64,000 nt of DNA from Dehalococcoidia bacterium (GTDB lineage: Bacteria; Chloroflexota; Dehalococcoidia; SM23-28-2; HRBIN24): the NCBI GenBank assembly GCA_032249735.1, contig JAVVHA010000010.1, forward strand, positions 19,545 to 83,544. The letters are read 5' to 3'. The notes below the pieces were generated by a model. The model saw nothing but the letters and a program-made list of their open reading frames with translations. It was not told the DNA's origin and searched no databases. The position numbers and the translations under genes were made by a program. Within the stretch, counting starts at the first letter, position 1, and each line of letters opens with the position of its first letter. This document shows positions 10,177 through 18,492 of this stretch, piece by piece.

Positions 10177-12360
10177 TCAGGCTCCCCGGGCCGTAGGGCT
10201 CAACTCCCTCTTGACGGCCGTAACCCCGCGAACCCCTTCCAGCTTGGCCAGGAGGCGGATGAGCTGAGAGAGGCCCTGGGTCTCCAGGGTCACGTAGATG
10301 GTGATGGTCCCATCATCGTGCTCCTGGGAGCGGATGCCCGTCATGTTCACCCCCTCCTCGGCCACTAGGGTGGAGATATCGCGCATGAGGCCTACTCGGT
10401 CCCAGGCGTCGATGCGCACGGCCACGGGGTAGACGTGGCCCGGGGCACCCCACTCCACCTCCACCAGCCGCTCCCGCTCCAGGGCTGGCAGGTTGGGGCA
10501 GTCGGTGCGGTGCACCGATACTCCCTCCCCACGAGAGACATATCCCACGATGGGGTCGCCAGGCATAGGCTGGCAACAACGGGCCAGACGAGTGAGGAGG
10601 TCGCCACTGCCCAGCACCCGCACGCCAGCTGCCGAGACCAAGGGCTGATGGCGAGGGCGATGGGGCGCCTGAGGGGGCGGCTCCAAAAGGTGGGGTATGC
10701 GGGTGAGGACCTGGTGAGGGCTTAACTCCCCGTATCCCAGGCGGAAGAAGAGCTCCTCCACGTCCGTGAGGCCGAAGGCCCGCACAAGCTCTCCCTCTAC
10801 CTGGGCCAGCTCCAGGCCGAGGCGGGAGAGCTCCTTAAGGAGCATCTCGCGGCCGCGGGCCACGTTTTCCGCCCGCTCCTGCCGCTTGAACCATTGACGT
10901 ATCTTCTGGCGGGCGTGGCTGGTATGGACGTAGCCCAGCTCAGGGTTGAGCCAGTCGCGGGAGGGCCCTTTGGCTGTCTTGCTGACGATGATCTCCACCA
11001 CGTCGCCGTTCTGGAGCTGGTAATTGAGGGGGACGAGGCGGCCGTTGACCTTGGCCCCCACGCACCGGTGGCCCAGGTCGGTGTGGATGCGGTAGGCGAA
11101 GTCGATGGGGGTGGCACCACGGGGGAGCTCCTTCACCTCCCCCTTGGGGGTGAAGACGAAGACCTGGTCTTGGAAGATGTCACTCTTGATGGCCTCCACT
11201 AGCTCCTGGGCGCCAGCCATCTCTTGGTGCCACTGCAGGAGCTGGCGCAGCCAGGCCAGTCGCTCTTGGTATCGGCGGTCCGGTTTCTCCCCCTCCTTGT
11301 AGCGCCAGTGGGCGGCCACGCCGTATTCGGCCACCTGGTGCATCTCGTGGGTGCGGATCTGCACCTCTAAGGGGCGGCCCCCGGGGCCCATCACAGTGGT
11401 GTGCAGGGATTGGTACATGCTCTGCTTGGGCTTGGCGATGTAGTCGTCGAAGGTGCCCGGCAGGGGGGTGAAGATGCTATGGACGATGCCCAGGGCCCGA
11501 TAACACTCGGGCACGCTGTCCACCAAGATGCGCACTGCCAGCAAGTCATAGATCTCGTGGGGGTTGCGCCCCTCAGCGGCGTACCGCTGCATCTTCTGGT
11601 AGATGCTGTAGATGTGCTTGGCCCGCCCCTGCACCTGGGCCGAGAGACCGTGGCGGGAAAGCTCCTCCTGGAGGAGACGGCACACATGGTTGATATAGCG
11701 CTGACGGGCCTCCCGCTTGGTGGCCAGCATATCGGCGATGGCCCGGTACTTGTCGGGCTCCAGGTAGCGGAAGGCCAAGTCCTCCAGCTGCCACTTGAAC
11801 TGCCAGATGCCCAGGCGGGCAGCCAGAGGGGCGTAGATCTCCAGGGTCTCGCGGGCGATGCGCACCTGGTCCTCCCGGGGGAGAGCGTACAGGGTGAGCA
11901 TGTTGTGGAGGCGGTCGGCCAGCTTGATGAGGACCACCCGCAGGTCGCGGGCCATGGCCAAGAACATCTTGCGCAAGTTTTCGGCCTGCATCCTCTCCCC
12001 TGCAGCCCGGTCCTCCAAGGTCTCCCAAGGGATCTGGCCCAGCTTGGTGACCCCTTCCACTAGGGAGGCCACCCCTTCCCCGAAGAGCTGGCGAAGATCT
12101 TGGTTGGGGATGCCACAGTCCTCCTGCACGTCGTGGAGGAGGGCGGCGGCCACTGTCTCGGCGTCCAGCTGTAGCTCGGCCATGCTATAGGCCGTGTGCA
12201 AGGGGTGGGTGATGGCTGGGTCGCCGGAGCGGCGGAATTGGCCTTGGTGGCAGCGGGAGGCAAACTCCAAGGCCCTCTCCACCAAGGCTACGCCGGTGGA
12301 GGGTAGGTATTGGCGTGCCCGCTCAAGGAGCTCCTGAGGGGAGATGTTACGGGCCTTCAT
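10177..12360 (-). CDS. relA: RelA/SpoT family (p)ppGpp synthetase/hydrolase
   Basis: A 727-aa long RSH protein for the stringent response. Order: HD hydrolase domain (about 45-155, with HDVQED at 76-81 and LADRLHNML), synthetase domain (about 230-360, with KHIYSIYQKM and the substrate loop YQSLHTTVMGPGGRPLEVQIRT split around residue 330), TGS domain (FVFTPKGEVKELPRGATPIDFAYRIHT), then zinc-finger/helical linker and C-terminal ACT domain. The catalytic-loop motif reads TFDD, resembling the ExDD of synthetase-type RelA rather than RxKD of bifunctional SpoT, yet the HD residues look intact. It follows an SDR gene by 19 bases. Confidence 0.95.
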   Translation of the reverse strand: MKARNISPQELLERARQYLPSTGVALVERALEFASRCHQGQFRRSGDPAITHPLHTAYSMAELQLDAETVAAALLHDVQEDCGIPNQDLRQLFGEGVASLVEGVTKLGQIPWETLEDRAAGERMQAENLRKMFLAMARDLRVVLIKLADRLHNMLTLYALPREDQVRIARETLEIYAPLAARLGIWQFKWQLEDLAFRYLEPDKYRAIADMLATKREARQRYINHVCRLLQEELSRHGLSAQVQGRAKHIYSIYQKMQRYAAEGRNPHEIYDLLAVRILVDSVPECYRALGIVHSIFTPLPGTFDDYIAKPKQSMYQSLHTTVMGPGGRPLEVQIRTHEMHQVAEYGVAAHWRYKEGEKPDRRYQERLAWLRQLLQWHQEMAGAQELVEAIKSDIFQDQVFVFTPKGEVKELPRGATPIDFAYRIHTDLGHRCVGAKVNGRLVPLNYQLQNGDVVEIIVSKTAKGPSRDWLNPELGYVHTSHARQKIRQWFKRQERAENVARGREMLLKELSRLGLELAQVEGELVRAFGLTDVEELFFRLGYGELSPHQVLTRIPHLLEPPPQAPHRPRHQPLVSAAGVRVLGSGDLLTRLARCCQPMPGDPIVGYVSRGEGVSVHRTDCPNLPALERERLVEVEWGAPGHVYPVAVRIDAWDRVGLMRDISTLVAEEGVNMTGIRSQEHDDGTITIYVTLETQGLSQLIRLLAKLEGVRGVTAVKRELSPTARGA

Positions 12361-12379
12361 GTCCTCTTTATGAAGTCTA

Positions 12380-13201
12380 TCACATCCTTCTGTCCCTCAA
12401 AGGTCGGGGCGTACGGGAGCGCAGCCAGAGGGTCTTAAGGCCCCATTCCACCAGCCCGGGGGCCAGGTCCGCGGCCAGCACAGCCATGCGGTCGGCCCAG
12501 CTCACATAGGCCCATCGCTCCTCCCGCCTTATGGCCCGCAGGATGCGACGGGCCACGGCCGAAGCCGTGGCCGCCCTGAGGAGAGGGGAGGGCGTGGGCA
12601 GCTCCACCTCTTTTATGCTGTGGCGATGGAAGGGGGTGGCCGTATACCCAGGGAAGACGGCGACGACTTTTATCCCATAAGGGGCCAGCTCCACCCGCAG
12701 GGCGCTGGAGAGGGCGGCCAAGGCGGCCTTGGTGGCCGAGTATATGGCACCGTAGGGCATAGCCACCCTAGCAGCTACCGAGGAGACGTTAACTATGACG
12801 CCTCTCCCCTGGGCCCGCATGTGGGGCACCACGGCCTGGATGCAGTGGATGGCTCCTAGCAGGTTCACGTCCAGAACATAGCGCATGTTGTCCACGTCTC
12901 CCTCGGCCACGGTGGCGTCCAGGCCCAGGCCAGCGTTATTTATGAGTATGTCAATCCCGCCCAGGGCCTCCAACGTCTCATTGGTCATGGCCTGCACCGA
13001 TTCCCGCTCTCGGACATCGGTGGGGACCACCAGGCACCGTCCGGGGGCCTCTGCCAGCTCCTGGGCCAGCTCCTCTAATGCCTCCCGCTGACGGGAGGCC
13101 AGGACAACATGGGCGCCAGCCAGGGCCAGGGCCCTAGCGGTGGCCCGCCCGATGCCGCTGGAGGCGCCGGTGACGATGGCGCGTGCGCCCTCTATGCGCA
13201 T
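12380..13201 (-). CDS. Short-chain dehydrogenase/reductase
   Basis: A 273-aa classical SDR oxidoreductase using NAD(P). Visible are the cofactor motif TGASSGIG near residue 12, NNAG, the active-site Ser in VNVSSVAA and the catalytic YSATK. The substrate is unknown; the C-terminus is longer and more basic than a minimal FabG-like SDR. ATG 13201 is preceded by the strong ribosome binding site AGGAGGGG, which is why the longer frame to 13276 was rejected. It lies upstream of relA on the same strand and divergent from hisS. Confidence 0.88.
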   Translation of the reverse strand: MRIEGARAIVTGASSGIGRATARALALAGAHVVLASRQREALEELAQELAEAPGRCLVVPTDVRERESVQAMTNETLEALGGIDILINNAGLGLDATVAEGDVDNMRYVLDVNLLGAIHCIQAVVPHMRAQGRGVIVNVSSVAARVAMPYGAIYSATKAALAALSSALRVELAPYGIKVVAVFPGYTATPFHRHSIKEVELPTPSPLLRAATASAVARRILRAIRREERWAYVSWADRMAVLAADLAPGLVEWGLKTLWLRSRTPRPLRDRRM

Positions 13202-13216
13202 GCTCCCCTCCTGCTC

Positions 13217-13245
13217 TTGTGATGTGGGCGGCCTTCTAGTATGCT
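13217..13245 (+). promoter_or_regulatory. Sigma70-type promoter candidate for hisS
   Basis: TTGTGA at 13217-13222, exactly 17 bases, then TATGCT at 13240-13245, ending 29 bases before the hisS start. It sits in the divergent gap between the SDR gene and hisS. Confidence 0.5.
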
Positions 13246-13274
13246 CGCATAGGGCAGAGAGGGGAATATGGGCC

Positions 13275-14534
13275 ATGCCTTTGCGCTACCGAGCTCCCCG
13301 GGGAACTCAGGACATCCTCCCCGAAGAGCAGCCCTACTGGGACTACGTGCGGGAGGCCGCTCAACGCCTCTGTCGCCTCTTCGGCTATGAGCGCATAGAC
13401 ACCCCCGTCTTCGAGGTGGCTGCCCTCTTCATACGCACCACGGGAGAGGCCACGGACATCGTGCAGAAGGAGATGTACGTGTTCAAGGACCGTGGTGGGC
13501 AGGAGATGGCCCTGAGGCCGGAGGGCACCGCTCCCGTTTGCCGCGCTTACCTGGAGCATGGCCTGGCCAGCCGCCCCCGCCCCCTGCGCCTCTGGTACTG
13601 GGCGCCCATCTTCCGATACGACCGTCCCCAGGCGGGCCGGTACCGTCAGCATCACCAGTTCGGGGTCGAGGCCCTGGGGGACGCCAGCCCAGCTATGGAC
13701 GCCGAGGTGATAGAGCTCTTGTGGCGTTTCTACCAGGAGCTGGGGCTGGAGGGTCTCTCCATCCACCTCAACTCCCTGGGGGATGATAGATGCCGGCCGC
13801 GGTACGTGGAGGAGCTGCGCCGCTACTACCAGGGGCGGCTGGAGCGGGCCTGCCCCGATTGCCAGGCCCGTTACCACCGCAACCCCCTGCGCCTTTTGGA
13901 CTGCAAGCGGGACGAGTGCCAGCCCCTTGTAGCTGCGGCCCCGCCCATCACCGACTATCTATGCCAGGAGTGCCTGGGCCACTTGGAGGACCTAAAAGAG
14001 CATCTGAAGGCCTTGGACATACCCTACGTCCTTAATCCGCGGTTGGTGCGGGGCTTCGACTACTACACACGCACCGTCTTCGAGGTGTACCCGCCCCAGG
14101 AGGGAGCGCAGTCGGCCGTAGGGGGAGGGGGCCGGTACGACGGTCTGGTGGAGGGGCTTGGCGGCCCCCCCACGCCAGCCGTGGGCTTTGGCACGGGCAT
14201 CGAGCGCATCATCATGAACCTGAAGCGACAGGAGGTGGCTATTCCCCCTGCCCCCCGACCCCAGGTCTACGTGGCCTGGCAGGGAGCCGAAGCCCGCCTC
14301 CCTGCCGTGCGCCTGGCCAGCCAGCTGCGGCGGCAAGGGGTGGCGGCTATGGCTGCCACCGGCGACCGTTCCCTGAAGGCCCAGATGCGCCAGGCCGATG
14401 CCCGTGGCATCCCCTATGTGGCCATCCTGGGGCCGCAGGAGCTGGCCCAGGGCACTGTCACCCTGCGGCGCCTGGCCGATGGCCACCAGGAAACGGTGCC
14501 CCAGGACCAGCTGGCTACTAGGCTAATGGTATAA
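13275..14534 (+). CDS. hisS: Histidyl-tRNA synthetase
   Basis: Class II synthetase charging tRNA-His. The 419-aa protein has RGTQDILPEE at the N-terminus, motif 2 ALRPEGTAPVCRAY, the histidine-specific LVRGFDYYTRTVFE, GGGGRYDGL and motif 3 GFGTGIERII, followed by an anticodon-binding domain. ATG 13275 fits the family's start (MPLRYRAPRGTQD); the frame is open further upstream to 13140 but that part is antisense to the SDR gene. Transcribed from its own promoter. Confidence 0.97.
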   Translation: MPLRYRAPRGTQDILPEEQPYWDYVREAAQRLCRLFGYERIDTPVFEVAALFIRTTGEATDIVQKEMYVFKDRGGQEMALRPEGTAPVCRAYLEHGLASRPRPLRLWYWAPIFRYDRPQAGRYRQHHQFGVEALGDASPAMDAEVIELLWRFYQELGLEGLSIHLNSLGDDRCRPRYVEELRRYYQGRLERACPDCQARYHRNPLRLLDCKRDECQPLVAAAPPITDYLCQECLGHLEDLKEHLKALDIPYVLNPRLVRGFDYYTRTVFEVYPPQEGAQSAVGGGGRYDGLVEGLGGPPTPAVGFGTGIERIIMNLKRQEVAIPPAPRPQVYVAWQGAEARLPAVRLASQLRRQGVAAMAATGDRSLKAQMRQADARGIPYVAILGPQELAQGTVTLRRLADGHQETVPQDQLATRLMV

Positions 14535-14535
14535 T
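14527..14535 (+). promoter_or_regulatory. Extended -10 promoter candidate for prfA-prmC
   Basis: TGGTATAAT is a consensus extended -10 element overlapping the hisS stop codon, about 36 bases before the prfA start. Coincidence is possible because the motif is short. Confidence 0.4.
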
Positions 14536-14542
14536 GACCCCT

Positions 14543-14561
14543 GGGGGCCCTCTCGGCCCCC
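14543..14561 (+). other. GC-rich hairpin between hisS and prfA
   Basis: GGGGGCC (14543-14549), loop CTCTC, GGCCCCC (14555-14561): a perfect 7-bp stem ten bases before the prfA start. There is no T run, so it is not a standard terminator; it could slow read-through from hisS or shape the prfA leader. Confidence 0.4.
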
Positions 14562-14570
14562 CCATCCGCT

Positions 14571-15641
14571 ATGTGGGAGAGGCTCGAGGAGCTAGAGCGT
14601 CGGTTCCAGGACATCGTCAACGAGATGGCCCGCCCGGAGGTGGCCGCCGACTATGGCCGCTTGCAGGCCCTGGTGCGGGAGCATGCTGCCCTGGAGCCGC
14701 TGGTCTCCCTCTATCGCCGCTATAAGGAAGCGAGGCGTCGGGCCGAGGAGGCGGAGGCCCTTCTAGAGGGGGAGGCGGACCCGGAGCTCATGGCCCTGGC
14801 CCGCGCCGAACTGGCGGCGGCCCAGGAGGAGATGGCGCGTCTGGAGAGGGAGCTGAGGCTGGCCCTCCTCCCCAAGAGCCCCTACGACAAGAAGGACGTC
14901 ATTATGGAGATAAGGGCTGCTGCTGGGGGGGAGGAGGCTGCCCTCTTCGCCGCCGACCTCTTCCGCATGTACACCCGCTACGCCGAGCGCCAGGGGTGGG
15001 AGGTGGAGGTCATCTCTAGCAACCCCAGTGACCTAGGGGGTTTCAAGGAGATCATCTTCGAGGTGAGGGGAGAGGGGGCCTACTCCCGCCTCAAGCACGA
15101 ATCGGGCGTCCACCGCGTCCAGAGGATACCCATCACCGAGGCCGGGGGGCGCATCCACACCTCCACCGCCACCGTGGCTGTCCTGCCCGAGCCCGATGAG
15201 GTGGACCTGCACATCGATGAGAAGGACCTGCGCATTGAGACCTTTGGCTCCTCGGGCCCCGGCGGCCAACACATGCAGAAGACGGCCTCCGCTGTGCGCA
15301 TAACTCACATCCCCACGGGCATCACCGCCGTCTGCCAGGACGACCGTTCCCAGATCCGTAACCGCCAGAGGGCTATGCAACTCCTGCGGGCCCGCCTGCT
15401 GGACCTGGAGCGCCGGCGCCAACAGGAGCAGCTGGACGCCGCTCGTCGCTCTCAGGTGGGCACGGGGGAGAGGGCGGAGAAGATCCGCACCTATAACTTC
15501 CCCCAGGATCGGGTTACCGACCATCGCATCGGCCTCACCATTCATAATTTGCAGGCGGTCCTGGACGGGGAATTGGACCCCATCATCGATGCCCTCATTC
15601 AGGCGGAGGAGGAGCGGCTACTGCAGGAGCAGCTGGCGTGA
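14571..15641 (+). CDS. prfA: Peptide chain release factor 1
   Basis: RF1 recognises UAA and UAG and triggers peptide release. The 356-aa product has the family's coiled N-terminal domain, the peptide recognition region ending in RIHTSTATVAVLPE, and the GGQ catalytic tripeptide at 231-233 in SSGPGGQHMQ. The RF1-type segment rather than the RF2 one decides the call. ATG 14571. The stop overlaps prmC, which methylates the GGQ glutamine, as GTGA; this prfA-prmC pairing is classical. Confidence 0.97.
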   Translation: MWERLEELERRFQDIVNEMARPEVAADYGRLQALVREHAALEPLVSLYRRYKEARRRAEEAEALLEGEADPELMALARAELAAAQEEMARLERELRLALLPKSPYDKKDVIMEIRAAAGGEEAALFAADLFRMYTRYAERQGWEVEVISSNPSDLGGFKEIIFEVRGEGAYSRLKHESGVHRVQRIPITEAGGRIHTSTATVAVLPEPDEVDLHIDEKDLRIETFGSSGPGGQHMQKTASAVRITHIPTGITAVCQDDRSQIRNRQRAMQLLRARLLDLERRRQQEQLDAARRSQVGTGERAEKIRTYNFPQDRVTDHRIGLTIHNLQAVLDGELDPIIDALIQAEEERLLQEQLA

Positions 15642-16492
15642 ACTTAAGGGAGGCGGTGTCCTGGGCCCGCCGGCTCCTAGCGGGGGCGGGCGTGTCTGAT
15701 GCTCCCCTGGAAGCTGAGATCCTCCTCTGCCACGCCTTAGGGCTGGGGCGAGCCCAACTGTACGCCCACCTCCGCCATCCCCTGCCTCCCGATGCCCTGC
15801 GTCCCCTGCTTTGCCTGGTGGGGAGGCGCATGTCCCGCCAGCCCCTCCCCTATATCGTGGGCCGGCGGGAGTTCTATGGCTTAGACCTGGCGGTGACCCC
15901 TGCCGCCATGATCCCCCGTCAGGAGACGGAGCTATTGGTGGAGCTGGCTCTGGAGTGGCTGGCGTCCCACCCTGGCCCCCGCCTGGTGGTGGATGTGGGC
16001 ACCGGGTGCGGGGCCATCGCCTTGGCGGTGGCCCGCCACGCCCAGGAGGAGGTGCGGGTGGTGGCCACCGAGGTGTCGCCGCCAGCTCTGGCCCTGGCCT
16101 GGCAGAACGCCCATCGCCTGGGCCTGGCGGGGCGAGTGCAGATGGTGCTGGCCGACCTCCTTTCCCCTCTGCGGGGCCCCATCGACCTGGTGGTGGCCAA
16201 CCTCCCCTACATACCCACCGCCGAGCTGGCCTCCGCCCCCCCTGAGCTGCGCTGGGAACCGCGGGTGGCCCTGGACGGCGGACCCGATGGCCTGCGCCTG
16301 GTGGCCCGCCTCCTCTCCCAGCTCCCCGCCCGCCTCGCCCCCGGCGGCGCCGCCCTCCTAGAGCTGGCCCCACAGCAGGTGGAGCAGGCCCTGGCCCTGG
16401 CCCGCCACCACCTCCCCACCGCCCGTCCCCAGCTCTATCGCGACCTGGCCCGCCTCCCCCGTGCCCTCCTCCTCCACCTCCCGCCCCATTGA
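15638..16492 (+). CDS. prmC: Release factor glutamine methyltransferase
   Basis: PrmC N5-methylates the GGQ glutamine of release factors using S-adenosylmethionine. The 284-aa protein has the N-terminal RF-binding helical domain (1-80), PYIVGRREFYGL, IPRQETELLVE, and the SAM loop VDVGTGCGAIALA. The substrate motif, usually NPPY, reads NLPY at 188-191; this variant occurs in some bacteria, so activity is likely retained. The GTG start overlaps the prfA stop. The first base of the downstream promoter's -35 lies just before the prmC stop. Confidence 0.94.
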   Translation: MNLREAVSWARRLLAGAGVSDAPLEAEILLCHALGLGRAQLYAHLRHPLPPDALRPLLCLVGRRMSRQPLPYIVGRREFYGLDLAVTPAAMIPRQETELLVELALEWLASHPGPRLVVDVGTGCGAIALAVARHAQEEVRVVATEVSPPALALAWQNAHRLGLAGRVQMVLADLLSPLRGPIDLVVANLPYIPTAELASAPPELRWEPRVALDGGPDGLRLVARLLSQLPARLAPGGAALLELAPQQVEQALALARHHLPTARPQLYRDLARLPRALLLHLPPH

Positions 16493-16517
16493 CACATCCT
16501 CCTTGTCCTCTTAGCAT
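16489..16517 (+). promoter_or_regulatory. Sigma70-type promoter of the sulfate-assimilation operon
   Basis: A perfect -35 TTGACA (16489-16494), 17-base spacer and -10 TAGCAT (16512-16517). The -35 overlaps the prmC stop codon. Predicted start is near 16524, giving a leader of about 50 bases before the sulfite reductase GTG. Confidence 0.6.
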
Positions 16518-16530
16518 ATTCTCCAGAATG

Positions 16531-16541
16531 TCACGTGGTGA
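16531..16541. promoter_or_regulatory. Palindrome TCAC-N3-GTGA, possible operator
   Basis: An 11-base inverted repeat sits about seven bases downstream of the predicted transcription start of the sulfur operon and before its AAAGGAGGGGG ribosome binding site. Position suits a repressor site; which regulator would bind is unknown. Confidence 0.35.
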
Positions 16542-16572
16542 ACTCGACAAATCGTAAAAAGGAGGGGGCTAC

Positions 16573-18474
16573 GTGGTCAGGTCGGTGGGGTTAGAGGAGC
16601 CGTCGTGGGAGCTGGTGCTGAGGCGCAACAGCATCGAGAGGCTGAAGGAGGAGAAGTTTCCGCTGGACATCATCCACGAGCTGCCGGAGCTCATCGCCCG
16701 GGGGTACGAGGCGGTGCCGGAGGAGGACATGGTCCGCCTCTACTGGTGGGGCATTGCTCACGACAAGCCCAAGGTGGGGACGTTCATGGTGCGCATCAAG
16801 GTGGCTGGGGGGCTATTGGCCCCTTGGCAGCTGCGGGCCATCGGCGCCATATCCATGCGCTATGGCCGCAACTATGGCGAGCTGACCACCCGCCAGGGGA
16901 TCCAGCTCCACTGGGTACGCATGGAGAAGTTGCCGGAGGTCCTTGCGGCCATCCAAGAGGCTGGCCTCACCACTGTGGGGGCGGAGGGGGACACGGTGCG
17001 CAACATCACCACCTGCCCTGTGGCCGGCATCAGCCGGGAGGAGCTGTTCGATGTTCGGCCAACCATCGCTGCGGTGGCCCGCTTCTTCTGGGGCAACCGC
17101 GATTACTCCAACCTCCCTCGCAAGCAGAAGTTCACCATCAGCGCCTGCCCCTACCAGTGCAACGCCCCTGAGATCCACGATGTGGCCCTGGTGGGGGTCA
17201 TGAAGGAGGGGCGTCCGGGCTTCGCCGTGCGGGTGGGAGGAGGCCTCTCCGCCACCCCCCGCATCTCCCGCGACCTGGGCGTCTTCGTGCCGGTGGAGGA
17301 GGCGGTGGATGTGCTGAGGGCGGTGACGGACGTCTGGCAGCACAACAACCGGTACCGCCTCAGCCGGGCCAAGGCGCGCATCAAGTTCCTGATGGACGAC
17401 TACGGCCCGGAGGCTGTGCGGGCCATGGTGGAGGAGCGGCTGGGCCGCCCCCTGGAGGATGGGGCCGCCCCCCCTCCCATAGGGGAGGGCGACCACATGG
17501 GCATCCATCCCCAGCGTCAGGAGGGCCTCTATTACGTAGGGTTCCCTGTCCCCAATGGCCGTATGACGGGCAGCCAGATGCAGCAGCTGGCGGACGTGGT
17601 GGAAACGGTGGGGGGAGACATCCGCCTCACCCGCGAGCAGAACTTCATCGTCGGCAACGTGCCTGAGGACCGCTTGGGATGGCTATTGGAGCAGGTAGCC
17701 CGACTGGGCTTCCCCCATGACCGGCACCGCTTGTACGCCAACTCCACCGCCTGCACCAGCCATGAGTTCTGCAACTACTCGGTGGCGGAGACCAAGGGGA
17801 AGCTGGAGGAGATAGTGCATGCCCTGGAGGAGAGGTTCGGCAGGCGCATCGAAGGGCTCAAGATCTACATGGACGGGTGCCCCCACGCCTGCGCCCACCA
17901 TTGGGTGGGGGAGATAGGTCTGCAGGGGACCACCGCCCCCGGCCCGGGCCTTAGCAAGATCGAGGCCTACGACATCACCCTGCGTGGGGGTCTGGGGCCC
18001 AAGGCGGCCATCGGCAGGCCCATCCTCCGCCGCATCCCTCACCATCAGGTCACACAGGTGTTGGAGAGGCTGGTGGAGGCATGGCTCAGGGAGCGGGAGG
18101 CGCGTGGCCAGCCCTACTCCTTCCGCGACTTCTGCGACCATCACACCGATGAGGAGCTCCAGGCCATCGCCTTGGGCCAGCCTCTCAAGGAGGAGAAGCG
18201 GATGGCCATCGTCCGCATCCCTGGCCCCTTGTTGGACGCCACGGGGGGCTTGGACACGGTGGAGGTGCCGCCAGGGACGGTGCGGGAGGCCATCGAGGCT
18301 GCGGGCCGCCTCTTCCCTCAGCTCAAGGCGCGCGTCCTAACCTCGCAAGGGGAGGTGGACCCATCGGTGAACCTCTATGTCAACGAGGAAGACATCCGCG
18401 CCCTTCAGGGGCTGGACACCCCCCTCCAAGTGGGGGACGAGCTGGTCATCCTCTTGGCTATGTCCGGTGGCTAA
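16573..18474 (+). CDS. Sulfite reductase fused to a C-terminal CysO/MoaD-like sulfur-carrier domain
   Basis: Residues 1 to about 535 are a siroheme/[4Fe-4S] sulfite or nitrite reductase of the NirA/Sir type: two repeats, each with a ferredoxin-like half (YGRNYGELTTRQGIQLHW; IRLTREQNFIVG) and the cluster ligands C394-x5-C400 and C436-x3-C440. Residues 544-633 are a ubiquitin-fold sulfur-carrier domain that resembles mycobacterial CysO (VNLYVNEEDIRALQG, VGDELVILLAMSGG) and ends the protein in Gly-Gly, as carriers that become thiocarboxylated do. The next genes are sulfate-activation genes, so sulfite rather than nitrite is the likely substrate. GTG 16573 follows AAAGGAGGGGG. The frame is uninterrupted across the junction. 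Confidence 0.9.
   Translation: MVRSVGLEEPSWELVLRRNSIERLKEEKFPLDIIHELPELIARGYEAVPEEDMVRLYWWGIAHDKPKVGTFMVRIKVAGGLLAPWQLRAIGAISMRYGRNYGELTTRQGIQLHWVRMEKLPEVLAAIQEAGLTTVGAEGDTVRNITTCPVAGISREELFDVRPTIAAVARFFWGNRDYSNLPRKQKFTISACPYQCNAPEIHDVALVGVMKEGRPGFAVRVGGGLSATPRISRDLGVFVPVEEAVDVLRAVTDVWQHNNRYRLSRAKARIKFLMDDYGPEAVRAMVEERLGRPLEDGAAPPPIGEGDHMGIHPQRQEGLYYVGFPVPNGRMTGSQMQQLADVVETVGGDIRLTREQNFIVGNVPEDRLGWLLEQVARLGFPHDRHRLYANSTACTSHEFCNYSVAETKGKLEEIVHALEERFGRRIEGLKIYMDGCPHACAHHWVGEIGLQGTTAPGPGLSKIEAYDITLRGGLGPKAAIGRPILRRIPHHQVTQVLERLVEAWLREREARGQPYSFRDFCDHHTDEELQAIALGQPLKEEKRMAIVRIPGPLLDATGGLDTVEVPPGTVREAIEAAGRLFPQLKARVLTSQGEVDPSVNLYVNEEDIRALQGLDTPLQVGDELVILLAMSGG
18187..18204 (+). promoter_or_regulatory. 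Internal ribosome binding site and in-frame ATG at the sulfur-carrier domain
   Basis: AAGGAGGAG (18187-18195) lies six bases before an in-frame ATG at 18202, exactly where the CysO-like domain begins. Initiation there would give a free 90-aa sulfur-carrier protein ending at 18474. The bases also encode Lys-Glu-Glu, so coincidence is possible. Confidence 0.35.
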
Positions 18475-18492
18475 AGACGAGGAGGTGAGGCC

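Noticed and set aside
15618..16550. 310-aa minus-strand open frame opposite prmC
   Set aside because: Extreme Gly/Pro/Arg composition, antisense to a conserved gene.
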